Of a stretch of 64,000 nucleotides of DNA, positions 26,940 to 38,880 are shown piece after piece (position 1 is the stretch's first letter; each line of letters starts with the position of its first letter). Location: NCBI GenBank assembly GCA_003212315.1, contig QCQB01000001.1:1-64000 (forward strand). Direction: 5' to 3'. The translations under genes were made by a program, and so were the position numbers. Under the pieces are notes generated by a model. It made no database searches and was not told the DNA's origin. It saw only the letters and a program-made list of their open reading frames with translations. The DNA comes from SAR116 cluster bacterium AG-447-C21 (lineage in GTDB: Bacteria > Pseudomonadota > Alphaproteobacteria > Thalassobaculales > Thalassobaculaceae).

Positions 26940-27182
26940 ATGCCGAAAAGAGAATTACAAGGCATCGTTGTAAGTGATAAGGCAGATAAAACCGTTGTTG
27001 TTAAAGTTGAGCGCCGTATTGTGCATCCAGTGTACAAAAAAATTATTAAACGTTCTAAGCGATTTGCGGCTCATGACGAAAACAATAAGCACAAAATGGG
27101 CGAGATTGTTCGAATTCGGGAATGCGCGCCAAGATCGAAAAGAAAAACATGGGAAGTTGTCGATTCAGCTGTCGCTGAATAA
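26940..27182 (+). CDS. rpsQ: 30S ribosomal protein S17
   Basis: [47 protein letters not shown]. Confidence 0.97.
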   Translation: MPKRELQGIVVSDKADKTVVVKVERRIVHPVYKKIIKRSKRFAAHDENNKHKMGEIVRIRECAPRSKRKTWEVVDSAVAE

Positions 27183-27204
27183 TAGATAATTAAGGATATT
27201 CGAT

Positions 27205-27573
27205 ATGATCCAAATGCAATCAAATCTAGATATTGCGGATAACTCCGGGGCTCGGCGGGTGCAGTGTATTAAGGTCCTTGGAGGTTCAAAAAGAAAAGTT
27301 GCTGGAGTGGGTGATGTTATAGTTGTCTCTGTCAAGGAAGCTATTCCCAGAGGCCGTGTCAAAAAAGGCGAAGTGTTAAAGGCTGTTATTGTTAGAACAG
27401 CTAAGGAAATAAGGCGCGTTGATGGGACGGCCATCCGTTTTGATAGAAATGCAGCAGTTTTGATCAATAACCAGAACGAGCCCATCGGCACACGGATTTT
27501 TGGTCCTGTTACAAGAGAACTTCGAGCTAAGCAATTTATGAAAATAATTTCCCTTGCGCCGGAGGTGCTTTAG
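27205..27573 (+). CDS. rplN: 50S ribosomal protein L14
   Basis: [31 protein letters not shown]. Confidence 0.98.
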   Translation: MIQMQSNLDIADNSGARRVQCIKVLGGSKRKVAGVGDVIVVSVKEAIPRGRVKKGEVLKAVIVRTAKEIRRVDGTAIRFDRNAAVLINNQNEPIGTRIFGPVTRELRAKQFMKIISLAPEVL

Positions 27574-27897
27574 ATGGCCAGAAAAATTAAAATCCGGAAA
27601 GGCGATAACGTTATAGTCACTACCGGGAAAGATAGTGGAAAAACGGGAGAGGTATTGCTTGTATATCCCAATACCTCAAGAGTACTGGTACGAGGTATCA
27701 ATGTAGTAAAACGTCACACTAAACCTAGCCAGACAACGACAGGTGGAATAATGGAGCGAGAGGCCTCCATTCATATCTCAAATGTAGCCCACATTGATCC
27801 AAAAACGAATAAGGCGTCCAAAGTTGGGTATCGATTTTTAGAGGACGGTCGTAAGGTGCGTTTTGCCAGAAGTTCTGGCGAAGTTATAGACGCGTAG
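27574..27897 (+). CDS. rplX: 50S ribosomal protein L24
   Basis: KIRKGDNVIVTTGKDSGKTGEVLLVYPNTSRVLVRGINVVKRHTKPSQ. Confidence 0.97.
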   Translation: MARKIKIRKGDNVIVTTGKDSGKTGEVLLVYPNTSRVLVRGINVVKRHTKPSQTTTGGIMEREASIHISNVAHIDPKTNKASKVGYRFLEDGRKVRFARSSGEVIDA

Positions 27898-27917
27898 AAA
27901 TAATGGAGTAGAGAAAA

Positions 27918-28457
27918 ATGACGCGTTTGAACGATTTATATACACAATCTATTCGCCCTGATCTTATCAAAGAGTCCGGTTATTCTAATCTTCTCCAAGT
28001 TCCTAAATTGGAGAAGATTGTAATTAATATGGGGATCGGGGAGGCTGTTCAGGATTCAAAGAAAGTTGCGGCGGCAGTCTCGGAATTGTCGTTAATAACT
28101 GGGCAAAAACCAATCACAACTAAGGCAAAGAAATCAGTTGCTGGGTTTAAGCTTCGCGAGGGGATGGCAATCGGATGTAAAGTCACACTTCGAAGAGATC
28201 GTATGTATGAGTTTTTGGATAGATTGATAACAATAGCTCTACCGAGGGTGAGAGACTTTAGAGGCTTAAATCCCAGAAGTTTTGACGGTTATGGAAATTA
28301 TGCGATGGGATTGAAGGAGCAGATAGTTTTTCCTGAAATTGATTATGATCGTATCGATTCTGTGAGAGGCATGGATATCATTTTTGTAACATCTGCTAAG
28401 ACAGATGATGAGGCGCGGGAGCTCTTGCGTCGATTTAGTTTCCCATTCGAAAAATGA
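27918..28457 (+). CDS. rplE: 50S ribosomal protein L5
   Basis: [38 protein letters not shown]. Confidence 0.98.
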   Translation: MTRLNDLYTQSIRPDLIKESGYSNLLQVPKLEKIVINMGIGEAVQDSKKVAAAVSELSLITGQKPITTKAKKSVAGFKLREGMAIGCKVTLRRDRMYEFLDRLITIALPRVRDFRGLNPRSFDGYGNYAMGLKEQIVFPEIDYDRIDSVRGMDIIFVTSAKTDDEARELLRRFSFPFEK

Positions 28458-28476
28458 TTGGGGAAGGAGAGGGCAA

Positions 28477-28782
28477 ATGGCCAGAAAAAGTTCAATAGAG
28501 AAAAATAAGAATAGAGAGAAATTAGTAGCTATGCATGCGGCTAAACGAATGCGTCTTAAAGCTATGATTAAAGATAAAGAACTTCCAATCGAAGAGAGAT
28601 TCAACGCAGGCTTAAAGTTAAGCGAGATGCCAAGAAACGGCGCAAGGATTCGCCTGAGAAATAGATGTCAGGTTACAGGGCGACCAAGAGGTTATTATAG
28701 AAAATTCAAAATGTCACGAATAGCATTACGCGATTTGGGTTCAACTGGGCAAGTACCAGGTCTTGTGAAATCTAGTTGGTAG
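28477..28782 (+). CDS. rpsN: 30S ribosomal protein S14
   Basis: [58 protein letters not shown] (zinc-independent type); start corrected from 28405. Confidence 0.96.
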   Translation: MARKSSIEKNKNREKLVAMHAAKRMRLKAMIKDKELPIEERFNAGLKLSEMPRNGARIRLRNRCQVTGRPRGYYRKFKMSRIALRDLGSTGQVPGLVKSSW

Positions 28783-28797
28783 GAGACAGCAATGACG

Positions 28798-29196
28798 ATG
28801 AGCGATCCGCTTGGAGATATGTTAACAAGAATCCGGAATGGTCAGCAGGCGCGAAAGAATGTGATATCTTCGCCAGCCTCCCGGATGCGCAGTAATGTTT
28901 TGGAAGTCCTGAAAAGAGAGGGCTATATTCGAGGTTTCACTAGTGATTTATCTGAAGAAACACAGAATTGTTCCCATCTTAATATTGAGTTAAAATACTA
29001 TGAAGGGGAACCAGTCATTCGAGAAATAAAGCGAATATCAAAGCCGGGCCGTCGAGTTTACTCCAAAATTAAGGAGTTGCCGCGGGTTTTTAATGGGCTT
29101 GGTATTTCTATAATCTCAACCCCACAAGGTGTAATGTCAGATAACGAGGCGAGAGCCGCAAATGTTGGCGGTGAAGTCTTATGTCACGTATTTTAG
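28798..29196 (+). CDS. rpsH: 30S ribosomal protein S8
   Basis: [44 protein letters not shown]; start could be 28792. Confidence 0.96.
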   Translation: MSDPLGDMLTRIRNGQQARKNVISSPASRMRSNVLEVLKREGYIRGFTSDLSEETQNCSHLNIELKYYEGEPVIREIKRISKPGRRVYSKIKELPRVFNGLGISIISTPQGVMSDNEARAANVGGEVLCHVF

Positions 29197-29211
29197 GCTG
29201 GAGTAGATTTT

Positions 29212-29745
29212 ATGTCGAGAGTAGGTAAAAATCCGGTCGCTGTCCCAGACGGTGTTACAGTGGAAATCATAGATAGTATTCTAAATGTGAAAGGTAAGTT
29301 GGGTCAGCAATCACTCACTATATCCGATGAAGTTCAGGTTACACTAGACGAGAATATAGTTTCCGTATCACCCAAGTCGAAAACAAAGCAATCGCGATCG
29401 ATGTGGGGTACAACGCGGGCGCGGATAAATAATATGGTAATCGGAGTGGATGAAGGTTTCACGGTTGATTTAGAAATAAATGGCGTGGGATATAGGGCCG
29501 CGGTAGAGGGACGGGATTTAGTATTAGCTCTTGGTTACAGCCATCCTGTGCGCTACGCGATACCTGAGGGTGTCAATATGAGGTGTGAACGCCCAACAGC
29601 AATATCTATTCATGGTAGCGACAAACAGCAGGTTGGACAATTAGCTTCAGAGATCAGGGCATATAGACCTCCAGAACCGTTTAAAGGCAAAGGAATCAAA
29701 TATGCACACGAAACAATACGCCGCAAAGAAGGCAAGAAGAAATAG
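29212..29745 (+). CDS. rplF: 50S ribosomal protein L6
   Basis: [19 protein letters not shown]...[20 protein letters not shown]. Confidence 0.98.
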   Translation: MSRVGKNPVAVPDGVTVEIIDSILNVKGKLGQQSLTISDEVQVTLDENIVSVSPKSKTKQSRSMWGTTRARINNMVIGVDEGFTVDLEINGVGYRAAVEGRDLVLALGYSHPVRYAIPEGVNMRCERPTAISIHGSDKQQVGQLASEIRAYRPPEPFKGKGIKYAHETIRRKEGKKK

Positions 29746-29756
29746 GGGCAAATAGG

Positions 29757-30119
29757 ATGCTTAAAACCAAAGAACTTTTTTCGAAGCGCGCACAACGCAA
29801 TCGCTCTGCTCTTCGACGGAAGTCTCCTGACAAGGTTCGACTTTCGGTATTTAGATCATCCAAAAATATTTATGCGCAACTTATTGATGACTCTCAGGGA
29901 CTTACTATTGCTTCTGCGTCTTCATTAGAAAAGGATCTGCGTAATTCTTTGAAGACTGGTGCTGATAAATCTGCAGCTGAGGCAGTCGGGAAGTTGGTTG
30001 CAGAAAGAGCTTTGGAAAAAGGGCTAAACGAGGTCGTTTTTGATCGTGGTGGATATAGATACCATGGTCGCGTTAAGGCTCTCGCTGATAGTGCACGCGA
30101 AGCTGGTCTTAAATTTTAA
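29757..30119 (+). CDS. rplR: 50S ribosomal protein L18
   Basis: [58 protein letters not shown]. Confidence 0.97.
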   Translation: MLKTKELFSKRAQRNRSALRRKSPDKVRLSVFRSSKNIYAQLIDDSQGLTIASASSLEKDLRNSLKTGADKSAAEAVGKLVAERALEKGLNEVVFDRGGYRYHGRVKALADSAREAGLKF

Positions 30120-30131
30120 AGGGAGCCTCTC

Positions 30132-30695
30132 ATGGCACGTGGTGAAAGACAAGAACGTAGTAATAGAGATCAAAAAGAAGATCCGGAACTAATAGAAAAA
30201 CTGGTCGGTATAAACCGAGTGGCGAAAGTGGTTAAAGGAGGCAGAAGATTTGGTTTTGCCGCTCTCGTGGTCGTTGGGGACGGTCGTGGACGGGTTGGCC
30301 ATGGGGCGGGAAAGGCTCGGGAAGTTCCAGAGGCGATCAGAAAAGCCACCGACCAAGCGAAAAGAACGATGGTGAGGGTTCCATTAAGAGAAGGTAGAAC
30401 GTTGCATCATGATATGAAAGGCGATTATGGAGCTGGCCATGTAGTGCTTCGCTCTGCACCGGCTGGCACTGGCGTAATAGCGGGTGGTCCGATGCGCGCA
30501 ATTTTTGAGTCGTTGGGGGTTCAAGATGTTGTTGCAAAGTCTACGGGATCATCCAATCCTCACAATATGATAAAAGCAACTTTCGACGCCTTAACCCGAA
30601 TAGGGTCTCCACGCGCTGTCGCGGGAAAACGGGGGAAAAAAGTGGCAGAGATTTTTGGACGGAATTCAAACGACGGTGAGCCGTCACGGACCTAG
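30132..30695 (+). CDS. rpsE: 30S ribosomal protein S5
   Basis: [48 protein letters not shown]. Confidence 0.98.
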   Translation: MARGERQERSNRDQKEDPELIEKLVGINRVAKVVKGGRRFGFAALVVVGDGRGRVGHGAGKAREVPEAIRKATDQAKRTMVRVPLREGRTLHHDMKGDYGAGHVVLRSAPAGTGVIAGGPMRAIFESLGVQDVVAKSTGSSNPHNMIKATFDALTRIGSPRAVAGKRGKKVAEIFGRNSNDGEPSRT

Positions 30696-30729
30696 GGTTC
30701 TAAAGTTATTATCTCAGGTGGAGTAACAA

Positions 30730-30933
30730 ATGAATAAAGTTAAAAAGGGAAACGGTGTTCTAACAGTCACCCAGATTAAAAGTGCTATTGGAAGAAAACC
30801 AGGTCAGAAAGAGACTTTGGTTGGACTTGGTCTGAATAAGCTTCATAAGACTAGCACGCTAGAGGACACACCGGCAATTCGTGGGATGATTGACAAAGTG
30901 AGCCATCTTTTGAAAATTGAAGATAATAAGTAG
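30730..30933 (+). CDS. rpmD: 50S ribosomal protein L30
   Basis: [51 protein letters not shown]. Confidence 0.95.
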   Translation: MNKVKKGNGVLTVTQIKSAIGRKPGQKETLVGLGLNKLHKTSTLEDTPAIRGMIDKVSHLLKIEDNK

Positions 30934-30979
30934 CAACTACTAGATTAGCGATATTAGCCTCTTAGGAGACTGCAGGAAA

Positions 30980-31456
30980 ATGAGATTAAACGAGCTTAGA
31001 GATAATGATGGCGCCCGAACCGAAAGAAAGAGAGTCGGGCGAGGTGCTGGATCAGGAACTGGAAAAACCAGTGGCAAAGGGCATAAAGGGCAAAAATCAA
31101 GAGCCGGAGCTACAATCAATGGTTTTGAGGGCGGTCAAATGCCTATATACAGGCGGCTTCCAAAAAGAGGTTTCAAAAATCCATTTAGAAAGCAATATGC
31201 AGTCGTAAATTTAGGTGATGTGCAGAAAGCTCTCGAGGATGGGAGGCTTGAAAAGGGTAAGGAATTAGATGAAAATATTCTACGTGAGGCAGGCTTAGCA
31301 GGCAAAAAAAACCTAAGAGTCCGCTTGCTTGCCAAAGGGGATTTCAAATCTAAAATTACGATAAGGGTTGCGGGAGCATCCCAATCAGCATTGGCTGCCG
31401 TAGAGAAAGCAGGTGGGGCAGTCATTCTAGAACAGACTACTGACAGTAACAGCTAG
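30980..31456 (+). CDS. rplO: 50S ribosomal protein L15
   Basis: [43 protein letters not shown]. Confidence 0.98.
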   Translation: MRLNELRDNDGARTERKRVGRGAGSGTGKTSGKGHKGQKSRAGATINGFEGGQMPIYRRLPKRGFKNPFRKQYAVVNLGDVQKALEDGRLEKGKELDENILREAGLAGKKNLRVRLLAKGDFKSKITIRVAGASQSALAAVEKAGGAVILEQTTDSNS

Positions 31457-31466
31457 GATAAAAAGT

Positions 31467-32813
31467 ATGGCGTCAAGCGCCGAACAATTTGCATCATCCT
31501 TTAATTTTGGCGCTTTATCGAAGGCGGCTGATCTTAAGAAACGTATTTGGTTCACTTTAGCGGCATTAGTCGTGTATCGATTGGGAACCTATATTCCTAT
31601 TCCAGGGATTGATCCAGCAGTACTTAAGGAGATATTTGACCAAAATGCGGGTGGCATCTTGGGGATGTTTGATATGTTCGCAGGTGGCGCTTTGGGGCGT
31701 ATGACGATCTTCGCACTCAATATAATGCCTTATATATCTGCGGCTATAATAATGCAGTTAATGACTGCCGTGTCGCCAAACCTCGATACTCTAAAAAAAG
31801 AAGGAGAGGCCGGCCGAAAAAAAATCAATCAATACACTAGGTATTTGACCGTTCTGCTCGCGGCGGTGCAGGCATATGGTATCTCTGTTGGTTTAGAAAA
31901 TATGGCTAGCGGAGGTGGGGCCGCCGTAGTGAACCCGGGTCTTTTTTTTCGGGCCACGACAGTTATTACACTGGTTGGGGGAACGATTTTTTTGATGTGG
32001 TTGGGTGAACAAATCACTGCGAGAGGAATTGGCAATGGAATTTCATTAATTATCTTTGCGGGTATTGTAGCCAATTTGCCTCAGGCGCTAGCTGGAACGC
32101 TAGAGTTGGGACGCACAGGAGCTCTTTCTGCGGCTTTCATTGTATTGCTGCTGTTAATGGCGATTGCTGTGATTGCGTTCATAGTATTTATTGAACGATC
32201 TCAAAGAAAAATTACAGTTCAGTACCCTAAGCGTCAGATGGGTAATAAGATGACGGGTGGTGAGTCGTCGCACCTTCCATTAAAATTAAATGTATCGGGT
32301 GTGATACCGCCTATTTTTGCAAGTTCAATCTTACTTATGCCCGTCACATTCGCTCAATTCTCGGCTAGTGGAGGTGGACCAGAGTGGCTGACAACAATAA
32401 ATGCACTTCTTGGGAGAGGACAGCCTCTCTATCTAGCGGTTTATATTGGACTAATTGTTTTCTTTGCATTTTTCTACACGGCTATAGTTTTTAATCCCGT
32501 TGAAACAGCGGATAACCTAAAAAAGTATGGTGGATTTGTCCCTGGAATAAGACCAGGAAAAAATACCGCTGATTATTTAGACTATGTTTTGACACGTTTA
32601 ACCGCGATTGGAGCAGCATATTTAGCAGCAGTTTGTATTTTACCTGAAATTCTCATTAGTCAATATCAGGTTCCCTTCTACTTTGGCGGCACTAGTCTTT
32701 TGATCGTTGTTACCGTGACCTTAGATACTGTAGGACAGGTGCAATCTCATCTTCTAGCGCATCAATATGATGGATTGATAAAAAAATCGAAGTTGCGAGG
32801 TAAAAGAGGATGA
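31467..32813 (+). CDS. secY: Preprotein translocase subunit SecY
   Basis: KRIWFTLAALVVYRLGTYIPIPGIDPAVL...RGIGNGISLIIFAGIVA. Confidence 0.98.
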   Translation: MASSAEQFASSFNFGALSKAADLKKRIWFTLAALVVYRLGTYIPIPGIDPAVLKEIFDQNAGGILGMFDMFAGGALGRMTIFALNIMPYISAAIIMQLMTAVSPNLDTLKKEGEAGRKKINQYTRYLTVLLAAVQAYGISVGLENMASGGGAAVVNPGLFFRATTVITLVGGTIFLMWLGEQITARGIGNGISLIIFAGIVANLPQALAGTLELGRTGALSAAFIVLLLLMAIAVIAFIVFIERSQRKITVQYPKRQMGNKMTGGESSHLPLKLNVSGVIPPIFASSILLMPVTFAQFSASGGGPEWLTTINALLGRGQPLYLAVYIGLIVFFAFFYTAIVFNPVETADNLKKYGGFVPGIRPGKNTADYLDYVLTRLTAIGAAYLAAVCILPEILISQYQVPFYFGGTSLLIVVTVTLDTVGQVQSHLLAHQYDGLIKKSKLRGKRG

Positions 32814-33385
32814 ATATAATTCTTCTTGGTCCTCCCGGTGCAGGAAAGGGTACTCAAGCAAAATATTTGATAAGTGCTTTTGGCCTAAAGCAACTTTCAA
32901 CAGGGGATATGCTAAGGGCTGCCATAGAAGAGGGTTCGGATCTCGGTAAGCAGGTTCAGTTAATTGTCGATTCAGGTAATCTGGTCCCAGACAATATAAT
33001 GATTGAAATGATTACCACGCGGATTACTCGAACGGATTGTAAAGGGGGGTTCATATTAGATGGATTTCCACGTACTGTACTCCAAGCAGAAACATTAACC
33101 GAGGTTCTTTCGCAGAAAAAAATAAAGATAGACCATGTGATCGCTTTGGATGTAAAACTTAGTAGTTTACTTGATCGGATTAGAAATCGTGCGTTAGAAA
33201 CAGCGCAGGAGCAAAGGCGACAGGATGACGATGAGGAAACGCTCAAGCACCGATTGAATGTATATAAGGAACAAACAGAGCCAATTTTACCATATTATGA
33301 AAAATTGGGCTTACTAAAAACAATAGATGGAATGCTTGCACCAGATGAGGTAAGCAAAGAAATTAACGACGTTTTGGCGGAGTGA
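32810..33385 (+). CDS. adk: Adenylate kinase
   Basis: MNIILLGPPGAGKGTQAKYL...LSTGDMLRAAI...FILDGFPRTVLQAE. Confidence 0.98.
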   Translation: MNIILLGPPGAGKGTQAKYLISAFGLKQLSTGDMLRAAIEEGSDLGKQVQLIVDSGNLVPDNIMIEMITTRITRTDCKGGFILDGFPRTVLQAETLTEVLSQKKIKIDHVIALDVKLSSLLDRIRNRALETAQEQRRQDDDEETLKHRLNVYKEQTEPILPYYEKLGLLKTIDGMLAPDEVSKEINDVLAE

Positions 33386-33409
33386 AAAGGAACAAAAGAC
33401 GTAACCGTA

Positions 33410-33437
33410 TTGACTTGAACGAATGCATTTGTATAAT
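33410..33437 (+). promoter_or_regulatory. Strong sigma70-like promoter upstream of rpsM
   Basis: TTGACT - 16 nt - TATAAT between adk and rpsM. Confidence 0.75.
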
Positions 33438-33542
33438 CCGGCGCCCTAGGTCAGCGTTGCTTAAATATACAAAATTTAGTGTTTCTTTAAATAACGATTG
33501 TGATGGTTTGATGGCAGAAAAAGAGAAAAGGGAGTGCAAAAC

Positions 33543-33911
33543 TTGGCACGAATAGCAGGAATTAATATCCCAACTCAGAAACGTGTAGAGATTGCCTTGA
33601 CTTATATATATGGAATTGGCAGGACAACGGCGGCGGATCTATGTAAGAAACTCGAAATTCCTGCAGAACGCCGGGTCAGTGATCTGATGGAAGAAGAACT
33701 AACACGGCTGCGTGATATGATCGATTCTGACGTGGTTGTTGAAGGCGATCTGCGTCGGAAAACAGCAATGGATATCAAGCGGCTTATGGATTTAGGTTGC
33801 TACAAAGGATTACGCCACCGTAAAGGTCTCCCCGTTCATGGCCAGCGGACTCATACTAATGCGCGCACTAGAAAAGGCCCTGCTAGACCAATAGCAGGTA
33901 AAAAGAAATAA
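33543..33911 (+). CDS. rpsM: 30S ribosomal protein S13 (probable TTG start)
   Basis: (M)[25 protein letters not shown]; listed ORF start is GTG at 33534. Confidence 0.96.
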   Translation: MARIAGINIPTQKRVEIALTYIYGIGRTTAADLCKKLEIPAERRVSDLMEEELTRLRDMIDSDVVVEGDLRRKTAMDIKRLMDLGCYKGLRHRKGLPVHGQRTHTNARTRKGPARPIAGKKK

Positions 33912-33944
33912 AACAGCTCAATACTTCTTGGAGTAGTTAAGAGA

Positions 33945-34340
33945 ATGGCAAAGCAACCAACCCAGGCTCGAGTTAGACGGCGAGAGCGAAAGAACATAAT
34001 TTCAGGCGTGGCTCATGTAAATGCCACCTTCAACAATACGATGATAACAATTACTGATGCACAAGGTAATGCTATATCGTGGTCTTCGGCTGGAGCAATG
34101 GGGTTCAAGGGTTCCAGGAAATCAACACCATATGCGGCACAGGTGGCTGCAGAAGACGCAGGAAAAAAAGCTGCGGAACATGGCATGAAGACTTTAGAAA
34201 TAGAGGTGAGTGGCCCGGGCTCTGGTCGAGAATCAGCACTAAGGGCACTTCAGACTGTGGGTTTCCAGGTAAATTCTATCAAGGACGTTACACCGATACC
34301 CCATAATGGATGTCGCCCACCCAAACGGCGTCGAGTCTAG
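33945..34340 (+). CDS. rpsK: 30S ribosomal protein S11
   Basis: [51 protein letters not shown]. Confidence 0.98.
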   Translation: MAKQPTQARVRRRERKNIISGVAHVNATFNNTMITITDAQGNAISWSSAGAMGFKGSRKSTPYAAQVAAEDAGKKAAEHGMKTLEIEVSGPGSGRESALRALQTVGFQVNSIKDVTPIPHNGCRPPKRRRV

Positions 34341-34451
34341 TCTCGTTTTAGTCTTCTTTGATACAGCAAAGTGGGCAACGATTGTTGTGTTTAGAATTAT
34401 TAAGAAATAACTAGGATAAAATCTTTCTAGTTTTAAAAATGTGAGGTCGAT

Positions 34452-35471
34452 GTGGTAGTTCAGAAAAATTGGCAAGCTCTAATAAAACCCAGTAATCTTG
34501 ATGTTCAGCCGGGTAGTGATCCTGGGAGAACGGCGATAGTTATAGCCGAACCATTGGAGCGCGGGTATGGTCTCACTTTAGGAAACGGCCTAAGGCGTAT
34601 TTTGTTATCGTCGTTACAGGGGGCTGCAGTAACATCGATGCAAATCGATGGTATTCTGCATGAGTTTACTACTATTCCCGGCGTGAGAGAAGATGTTACT
34701 GATGTTGTTCTAAATGTTAAGTCAATGGCACTTAGAATGGACGGCGATGGCCCAAAGAAGATGAGACTTAAGGCAACCGGGCCCGGTGAAGTGACAGCAG
34801 GCATGATCGAAACCGGTGCTGATATCGAAATAATGAATACCGACTTGGTGATTTGTGCTCTGGATAAAGGTGCCACATTGTCAATGGAGTTCACTGTTGA
34901 AACTGGAAAAGGCTATGTTGCAGCAAATTCTAACAGAAGTGAGGATTCACCGATAGGGCTCATTCCTGTTGATGCCGTGTTCAGTCCTGTCCGACAGGTC
35001 ACTTACAAGGTTGAAAATACGAGGGTTGGACAGGTAACAGACTTTGATAAGCTGACGTTAGATTTGGAAACAGATGGATCGATGACACCAGAGGATGCTA
35101 TAGCTTATGCTGCCAGAATTCTGCAGGACCAATTACAACTCTTTATAAATTTTGAAGAACCCAATCAATCAGTGGAGAAAGATGAAGCCAAAGAGTTACC
35201 TTTTAATCGTAATTTACTTCGAAAAGTTGATGAGTTAGAGCTATCGGTTAGATCAGCCAATTGTCTGAAAAACGATAACATAGTTTATATTGGTGATTTG
35301 GTGCAGAAAAGCGAGCCGGAAATGCTCCGAACACCAAACTTTGGCCGTAAAAGTTTGAATGAAATAAAAGAGGTTCTAGGGACAATGGGATTGTTGCTAG
35401 GGATGGACGTCGTGGATTGGCCGCCAGAAAATATAGAGGAATTAGCGCGCCGAATTGAGGAACCATTTTAG
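34452..35471 (+). CDS. rpoA: DNA-directed RNA polymerase subunit alpha (GTG start)
   Basis: [15 protein letters not shown]...[33 protein letters not shown]-type block; C-terminal alphaCTD. Confidence 0.98.
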   Translation: MVVQKNWQALIKPSNLDVQPGSDPGRTAIVIAEPLERGYGLTLGNGLRRILLSSLQGAAVTSMQIDGILHEFTTIPGVREDVTDVVLNVKSMALRMDGDGPKKMRLKATGPGEVTAGMIETGADIEIMNTDLVICALDKGATLSMEFTVETGKGYVAANSNRSEDSPIGLIPVDAVFSPVRQVTYKVENTRVGQVTDFDKLTLDLETDGSMTPEDAIAYAARILQDQLQLFINFEEPNQSVEKDEAKELPFNRNLLRKVDELELSVRSANCLKNDNIVYIGDLVQKSEPEMLRTPNFGRKSLNEIKEVLGTMGLLLGMDVVDWPPENIEELARRIEEPF

Positions 35472-35518
35472 GCTTTAGATCTAAAAAAAAGGTATGATAG
35501 TTAAATAGGAGCAGTGTA

Positions 35519-35956
35519 ATGCGTCATGGTAAGGCGAGACGCCGATTGAATAGAACATCTAGTCATAGGAAAGCTATGTTTAAAAACATGGCAAATGCGC
35601 TGATAAAGCATGAGCAAATTGTTACAACACTGCCAAAAGCAAAAGACTTACGTGGGGTGGTTGAAAAACTTATAACTTTAGGAAAGAGAGACACGTTGCA
35701 CACTCGCAGGCTGGTTTTCTCAAGACTCCGTGATGAAGGAATGACGAAAAAGTTGTTTGATACATTGGGGGTCCGATACAAAGAAAGACAAGGTGGTTAC
35801 ACAAGAGTTTTGAAAGCAGGTTTTAGATATGGAGATAGTGCTCCAATGGCCGTCATCGAGCTTGTGGATAGGGATGAAGATGCGCGTGGATTGGATTCAG
35901 GGCCAATATTTGCGGCCGAGGAAGATGACGCTGCAGCGATGCCAGCAGCTATTTAA
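35519..35956 (+). CDS. rplQ: 50S ribosomal protein L17
   Basis: [45 protein letters not shown]. Confidence 0.98.
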   Translation: MRHGKARRRLNRTSSHRKAMFKNMANALIKHEQIVTTLPKAKDLRGVVEKLITLGKRDTLHTRRLVFSRLRDEGMTKKLFDTLGVRYKERQGGYTRVLKAGFRYGDSAPMAVIELVDRDEDARGLDSGPIFAAEEDDAAAMPAAI

Positions 35957-36080
35957 AAAGGATATGATCTCCCTGATAGTTAACCTGTTTCGAGTTAGAG
36001 ATTAGCGTTAATGGGTCCATCTCCTTGCAAACATGGTGAGATAGACGGCGTTTTTTTTGAGATGCCGTTAGTTTTGGGAA

Positions 36081-37580
36081 ATGAGAAAGCCATCATACTG
36101 TCACGAAAAAATTAGTTGGAACGGGAAGGATGCAAATACCCGTTTCTTTTGCTGCTTAATATCCAAAATCCACGAAAATGTTATCAGAATAGCTTTCTTT
36201 ACTTTTCTCATGATTGTGTTTGGCAGTCCAAGCCTAGCATCCAATATCCCTACTTCAAAAAAACAGATACAACTTAGTTTTGCGCCATTAGTTAAGCAAA
36301 CTGGTCCTGCAGTTGTAAATATTTTTGCCAAAACAGAAACAAAAAATCAAAATATTTCTCCCCTTTTTGTAGATCCATTTTTTCGGCAATTTTTTGGAGA
36401 TATTTTTTCGGATAAACCACGTCATCGAAGTCAGCAATCTCTTGGTTCAGGGGTCATAGTTGATGAAGATGGCCACATTGTCACTAACAATCATGTTATA
36501 AAGAATGCTAGTGAAATTAGAATTGTATTATCAGACCGCCGGCAGTTTAATGCAAAAATTCTACTTACTAATGAGCAAACAGATTTAGCAATTTTAAAAA
36601 TCAATGCAGGAAAAGAAAAGCTCCCATATATCAAGATGCGTGACTCGGATACGATAAATGTTGGTGATTTGGTCCTTGCAATTGGAAACCCTTTTGGTGT
36701 TGGTCAGACGGTGACAAGTGGGATCATTTCGGCATTGGCTCGGACGGCTATTGGTATAACAGATTATAGCTTTTTCATCCAAACGGACGCATCCATCAAC
36801 CCTGGGAATTCTGGGGGTGCATTAATAGCTATGGATGGAACTTTGATTGGTATTAATACAGCTATCTTTAGTAATAAAGGAGGCAGTGGAGGTTCTGTCG
36901 GTATCGGTTTTGCCGTGCCGTCGAATATGGTGCGAACGGTCGTGAACTCCGCAAAGAAAGGTCGGCTAATATTTCCTTGGTTAGGTGCTACCAGCCAAAC
37001 TATAAGTTCCAACCTCGCCGTCGAATTTGGGTTGGAAAAACCTACCGGTGTGGTGATAAATGATATCTTTCCAGATAGTCCGGCAGATGTCGCGGGATTA
37101 TTGATAGGGGATGTTTTGCTCAGCGTTGGCGGAAAAATAATAACGGATACTGATGCGTTACGATATAGAATTGCAACGCTACCGTTAGGGGAAACTGCTG
37201 TTGCAAAAATCCGCAGGAAAGGGAAAGTACTTGAGGTAGGAATAGTATTAGAGGGGCCACCTGATTTTCCTAAACCTAATACACTAGACATAACAGGTAA
37301 TAACCCATTCAATGGCGCTAGAGTTGCTAATCTGTCTCCAGCCTTCGCTTTGAAAGAGAATCTCAATGATATGGGTCGCGGTGTGGTAGTTTTAGGTCGG
37401 CAGCGTGGTAGTTTCGCTGAGAGCTTGGGGCTGCGTAGAGAGGATATTTTAGTTAAAGTAAATGGAAGGTCGATAGAAACAGTCGATGATCTGAGAAAAG
37501 TATTGCGTAAGCAAAGAAGTAAATGGAAGATTTCAATCAAGCGAGGAAATAAAATACTGCGGACAGAAATACCAGGTTAA
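36081..37580 (+). CDS. DegP/HtrA-family periplasmic serine protease with two PDZ domains
   Basis: GSGVIVDEDGHIVTNNHVI...TDLAILKI...QTDASINPGNSGGALI; exact start uncertain. Confidence 0.93.
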   Translation: MRKPSYCHEKISWNGKDANTRFFCCLISKIHENVIRIAFFTFLMIVFGSPSLASNIPTSKKQIQLSFAPLVKQTGPAVVNIFAKTETKNQNISPLFVDPFFRQFFGDIFSDKPRHRSQQSLGSGVIVDEDGHIVTNNHVIKNASEIRIVLSDRRQFNAKILLTNEQTDLAILKINAGKEKLPYIKMRDSDTINVGDLVLAIGNPFGVGQTVTSGIISALARTAIGITDYSFFIQTDASINPGNSGGALIAMDGTLIGINTAIFSNKGGSGGSVGIGFAVPSNMVRTVVNSAKKGRLIFPWLGATSQTISSNLAVEFGLEKPTGVVINDIFPDSPADVAGLLIGDVLLSVGGKIITDTDALRYRIATLPLGETAVAKIRRKGKVLEVGIVLEGPPDFPKPNTLDITGNNPFNGARVANLSPAFALKENLNDMGRGVVVLGRQRGSFAESLGLRREDILVKVNGRSIETVDDLRKVLRKQRSKWKISIKRGNKILRTEIPG

Positions 37581-37584
37581 TCAT

Positions 37585-38880
37585 ATGAATTCTCTATTTG
37601 AGACAAATAACTCGCAACCATTGGCGGAACGACTCCGGCCCACAAATATAGGCCAGATCGTTGGACAAGAGCACTTATTGAGCGCGGATGCTCCTATTGG
37701 ACGTATGATAGCTCAGAAAAGAGTTTCGTCGATGATTTTATGGGGGCCGCCTGGGTGTGGTAAAACTACTTTGGCACGACTGATTTGTGATCATGTAGAT
37801 GCGGTATTTGAGCAATTGTCGGCAGTATTCTCTGGTGTAACCGAGCTTCGCAAAGCTTTTGACAGAGCGGATAAGAGAAGAGAAATTGGGCAGAGAACAC
37901 TTTTATTTATTGATGAAATTCATCGTTTTAATAAAGCACAACAAGATAGCTTTCTTCCATATGTAGAAAATGGCACTATAATCTTAGTTGGAGCGACAAC
38001 CGAAAACCCTTCCTTCGAGCTCAACTCGGCAATCCTATCCCGATGTCAAGTTTTCGTTTTGAATAGAATCAGCGAGGAAGCTCTGGAAACACTGGTTCAG
38101 AATGCGGAGAAAAATGAAGGGAGAGTTCTTCCTGTAACCAAAACAGCTCGTGAAAGTCTTAAATTAATGGCCGATGGTGATGGTAGGTTTTTACTCAACA
38201 TGATCGAGGAACTCTTTTTTCTGCCACCCGGCACTCAACTTGACACTGATGATTTGACCACTGCTATAAATAAGCGCTCTCCTATTTACGATAAAAGTAA
38301 GGATCAGCATTTCAATCTAATAAGCGCCTTGCACAAATCCTTGAGGGGGTCGGACCCAGATGCAGCACTTTATTGGCTGGCCCGCATGTTGAATGGGGGA
38401 GAAGATAAGTCGTATATTTTAAGAAGACTAGTGCGATTTGCATCAGAGGATATTGGGTTAGCCGATCCGAATGCAATAGCGCACTCGCTTGCTTGTTGGG
38501 ACTCTTATACAAGATTAGGATCACCTGAGGGGGACTTAACAATTGCTCAGTGCGTCATCTATTTAGCAACAGCACCAAAGTCTAATTCAGTATACAAGGC
38601 TTTAAACCTTGCTAGAATTAGTGCGGAAAAAACAGGTTCTTTATCTCCGCCAAATCATATATTAAATGCGCCGACTAAACTGATGGAAAGCCTGGGATAT
38701 GGTGCTGAGTACCAATACGATCATGACAATGAACATGGTTTTTCGGGGCAGAAATACTTCCCGGATCATTTAGCCCCTCAGAAATTTTACAGGCCCGTTG
38801 AGCGTGGTTTCGAGCGGGAACTAATTAAAAGAATTTCTTATTGGGATAAATTACGTCAGACTAAAAAAAGTAGTTTATGA
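37585..38880 (+). CDS. rarA: Replication-associated recombination protein A (AAA+ ATPase)
   Basis: [21 protein letters not shown]...[17 protein letters not shown]...[15 protein letters not shown]. Confidence 0.95.
   Translation: MNSLFETNNSQPLAERLRPTNIGQIVGQEHLLSADAPIGRMIAQKRVSSMILWGPPGCGKTTLARLICDHVDAVFEQLSAVFSGVTELRKAFDRADKRREIGQRTLLFIDEIHRFNKAQQDSFLPYVENGTIILVGATTENPSFELNSAILSRCQVFVLNRISEEALETLVQNAEKNEGRVLPVTKTARESLKLMADGDGRFLLNMIEELFFLPPGTQLDTDDLTTAINKRSPIYDKSKDQHFNLISALHKSLRGSDPDAALYWLARMLNGGEDKSYILRRLVRFASEDIGLADPNAIAHSLACWDSYTRLGSPEGDLTIAQCVIYLATAPKSNSVYKALNLARISAEKTGSLSPPNHILNAPTKLMESLGYGAEYQYDHDNEHGFSGQKYFPDHLAPQKFYRPVERGFERELIKRISYWDKLRQTKKSSL

Noticed and set aside
35957-36080. Possible terminator after rplQ (GACGGC...GCCGTT near a T8 run)
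   Set aside because: The T run sits in the loop rather than after the stem, and the stem is only ~5-6 bp; not convincing.
36764-37540. 258-aa ORF antisense to the HtrA-like protease
   Set aside because: Long but lies entirely within a well-supported protease gene; no recognisable domain and low-complexity Ser/Pro/Thr composition.
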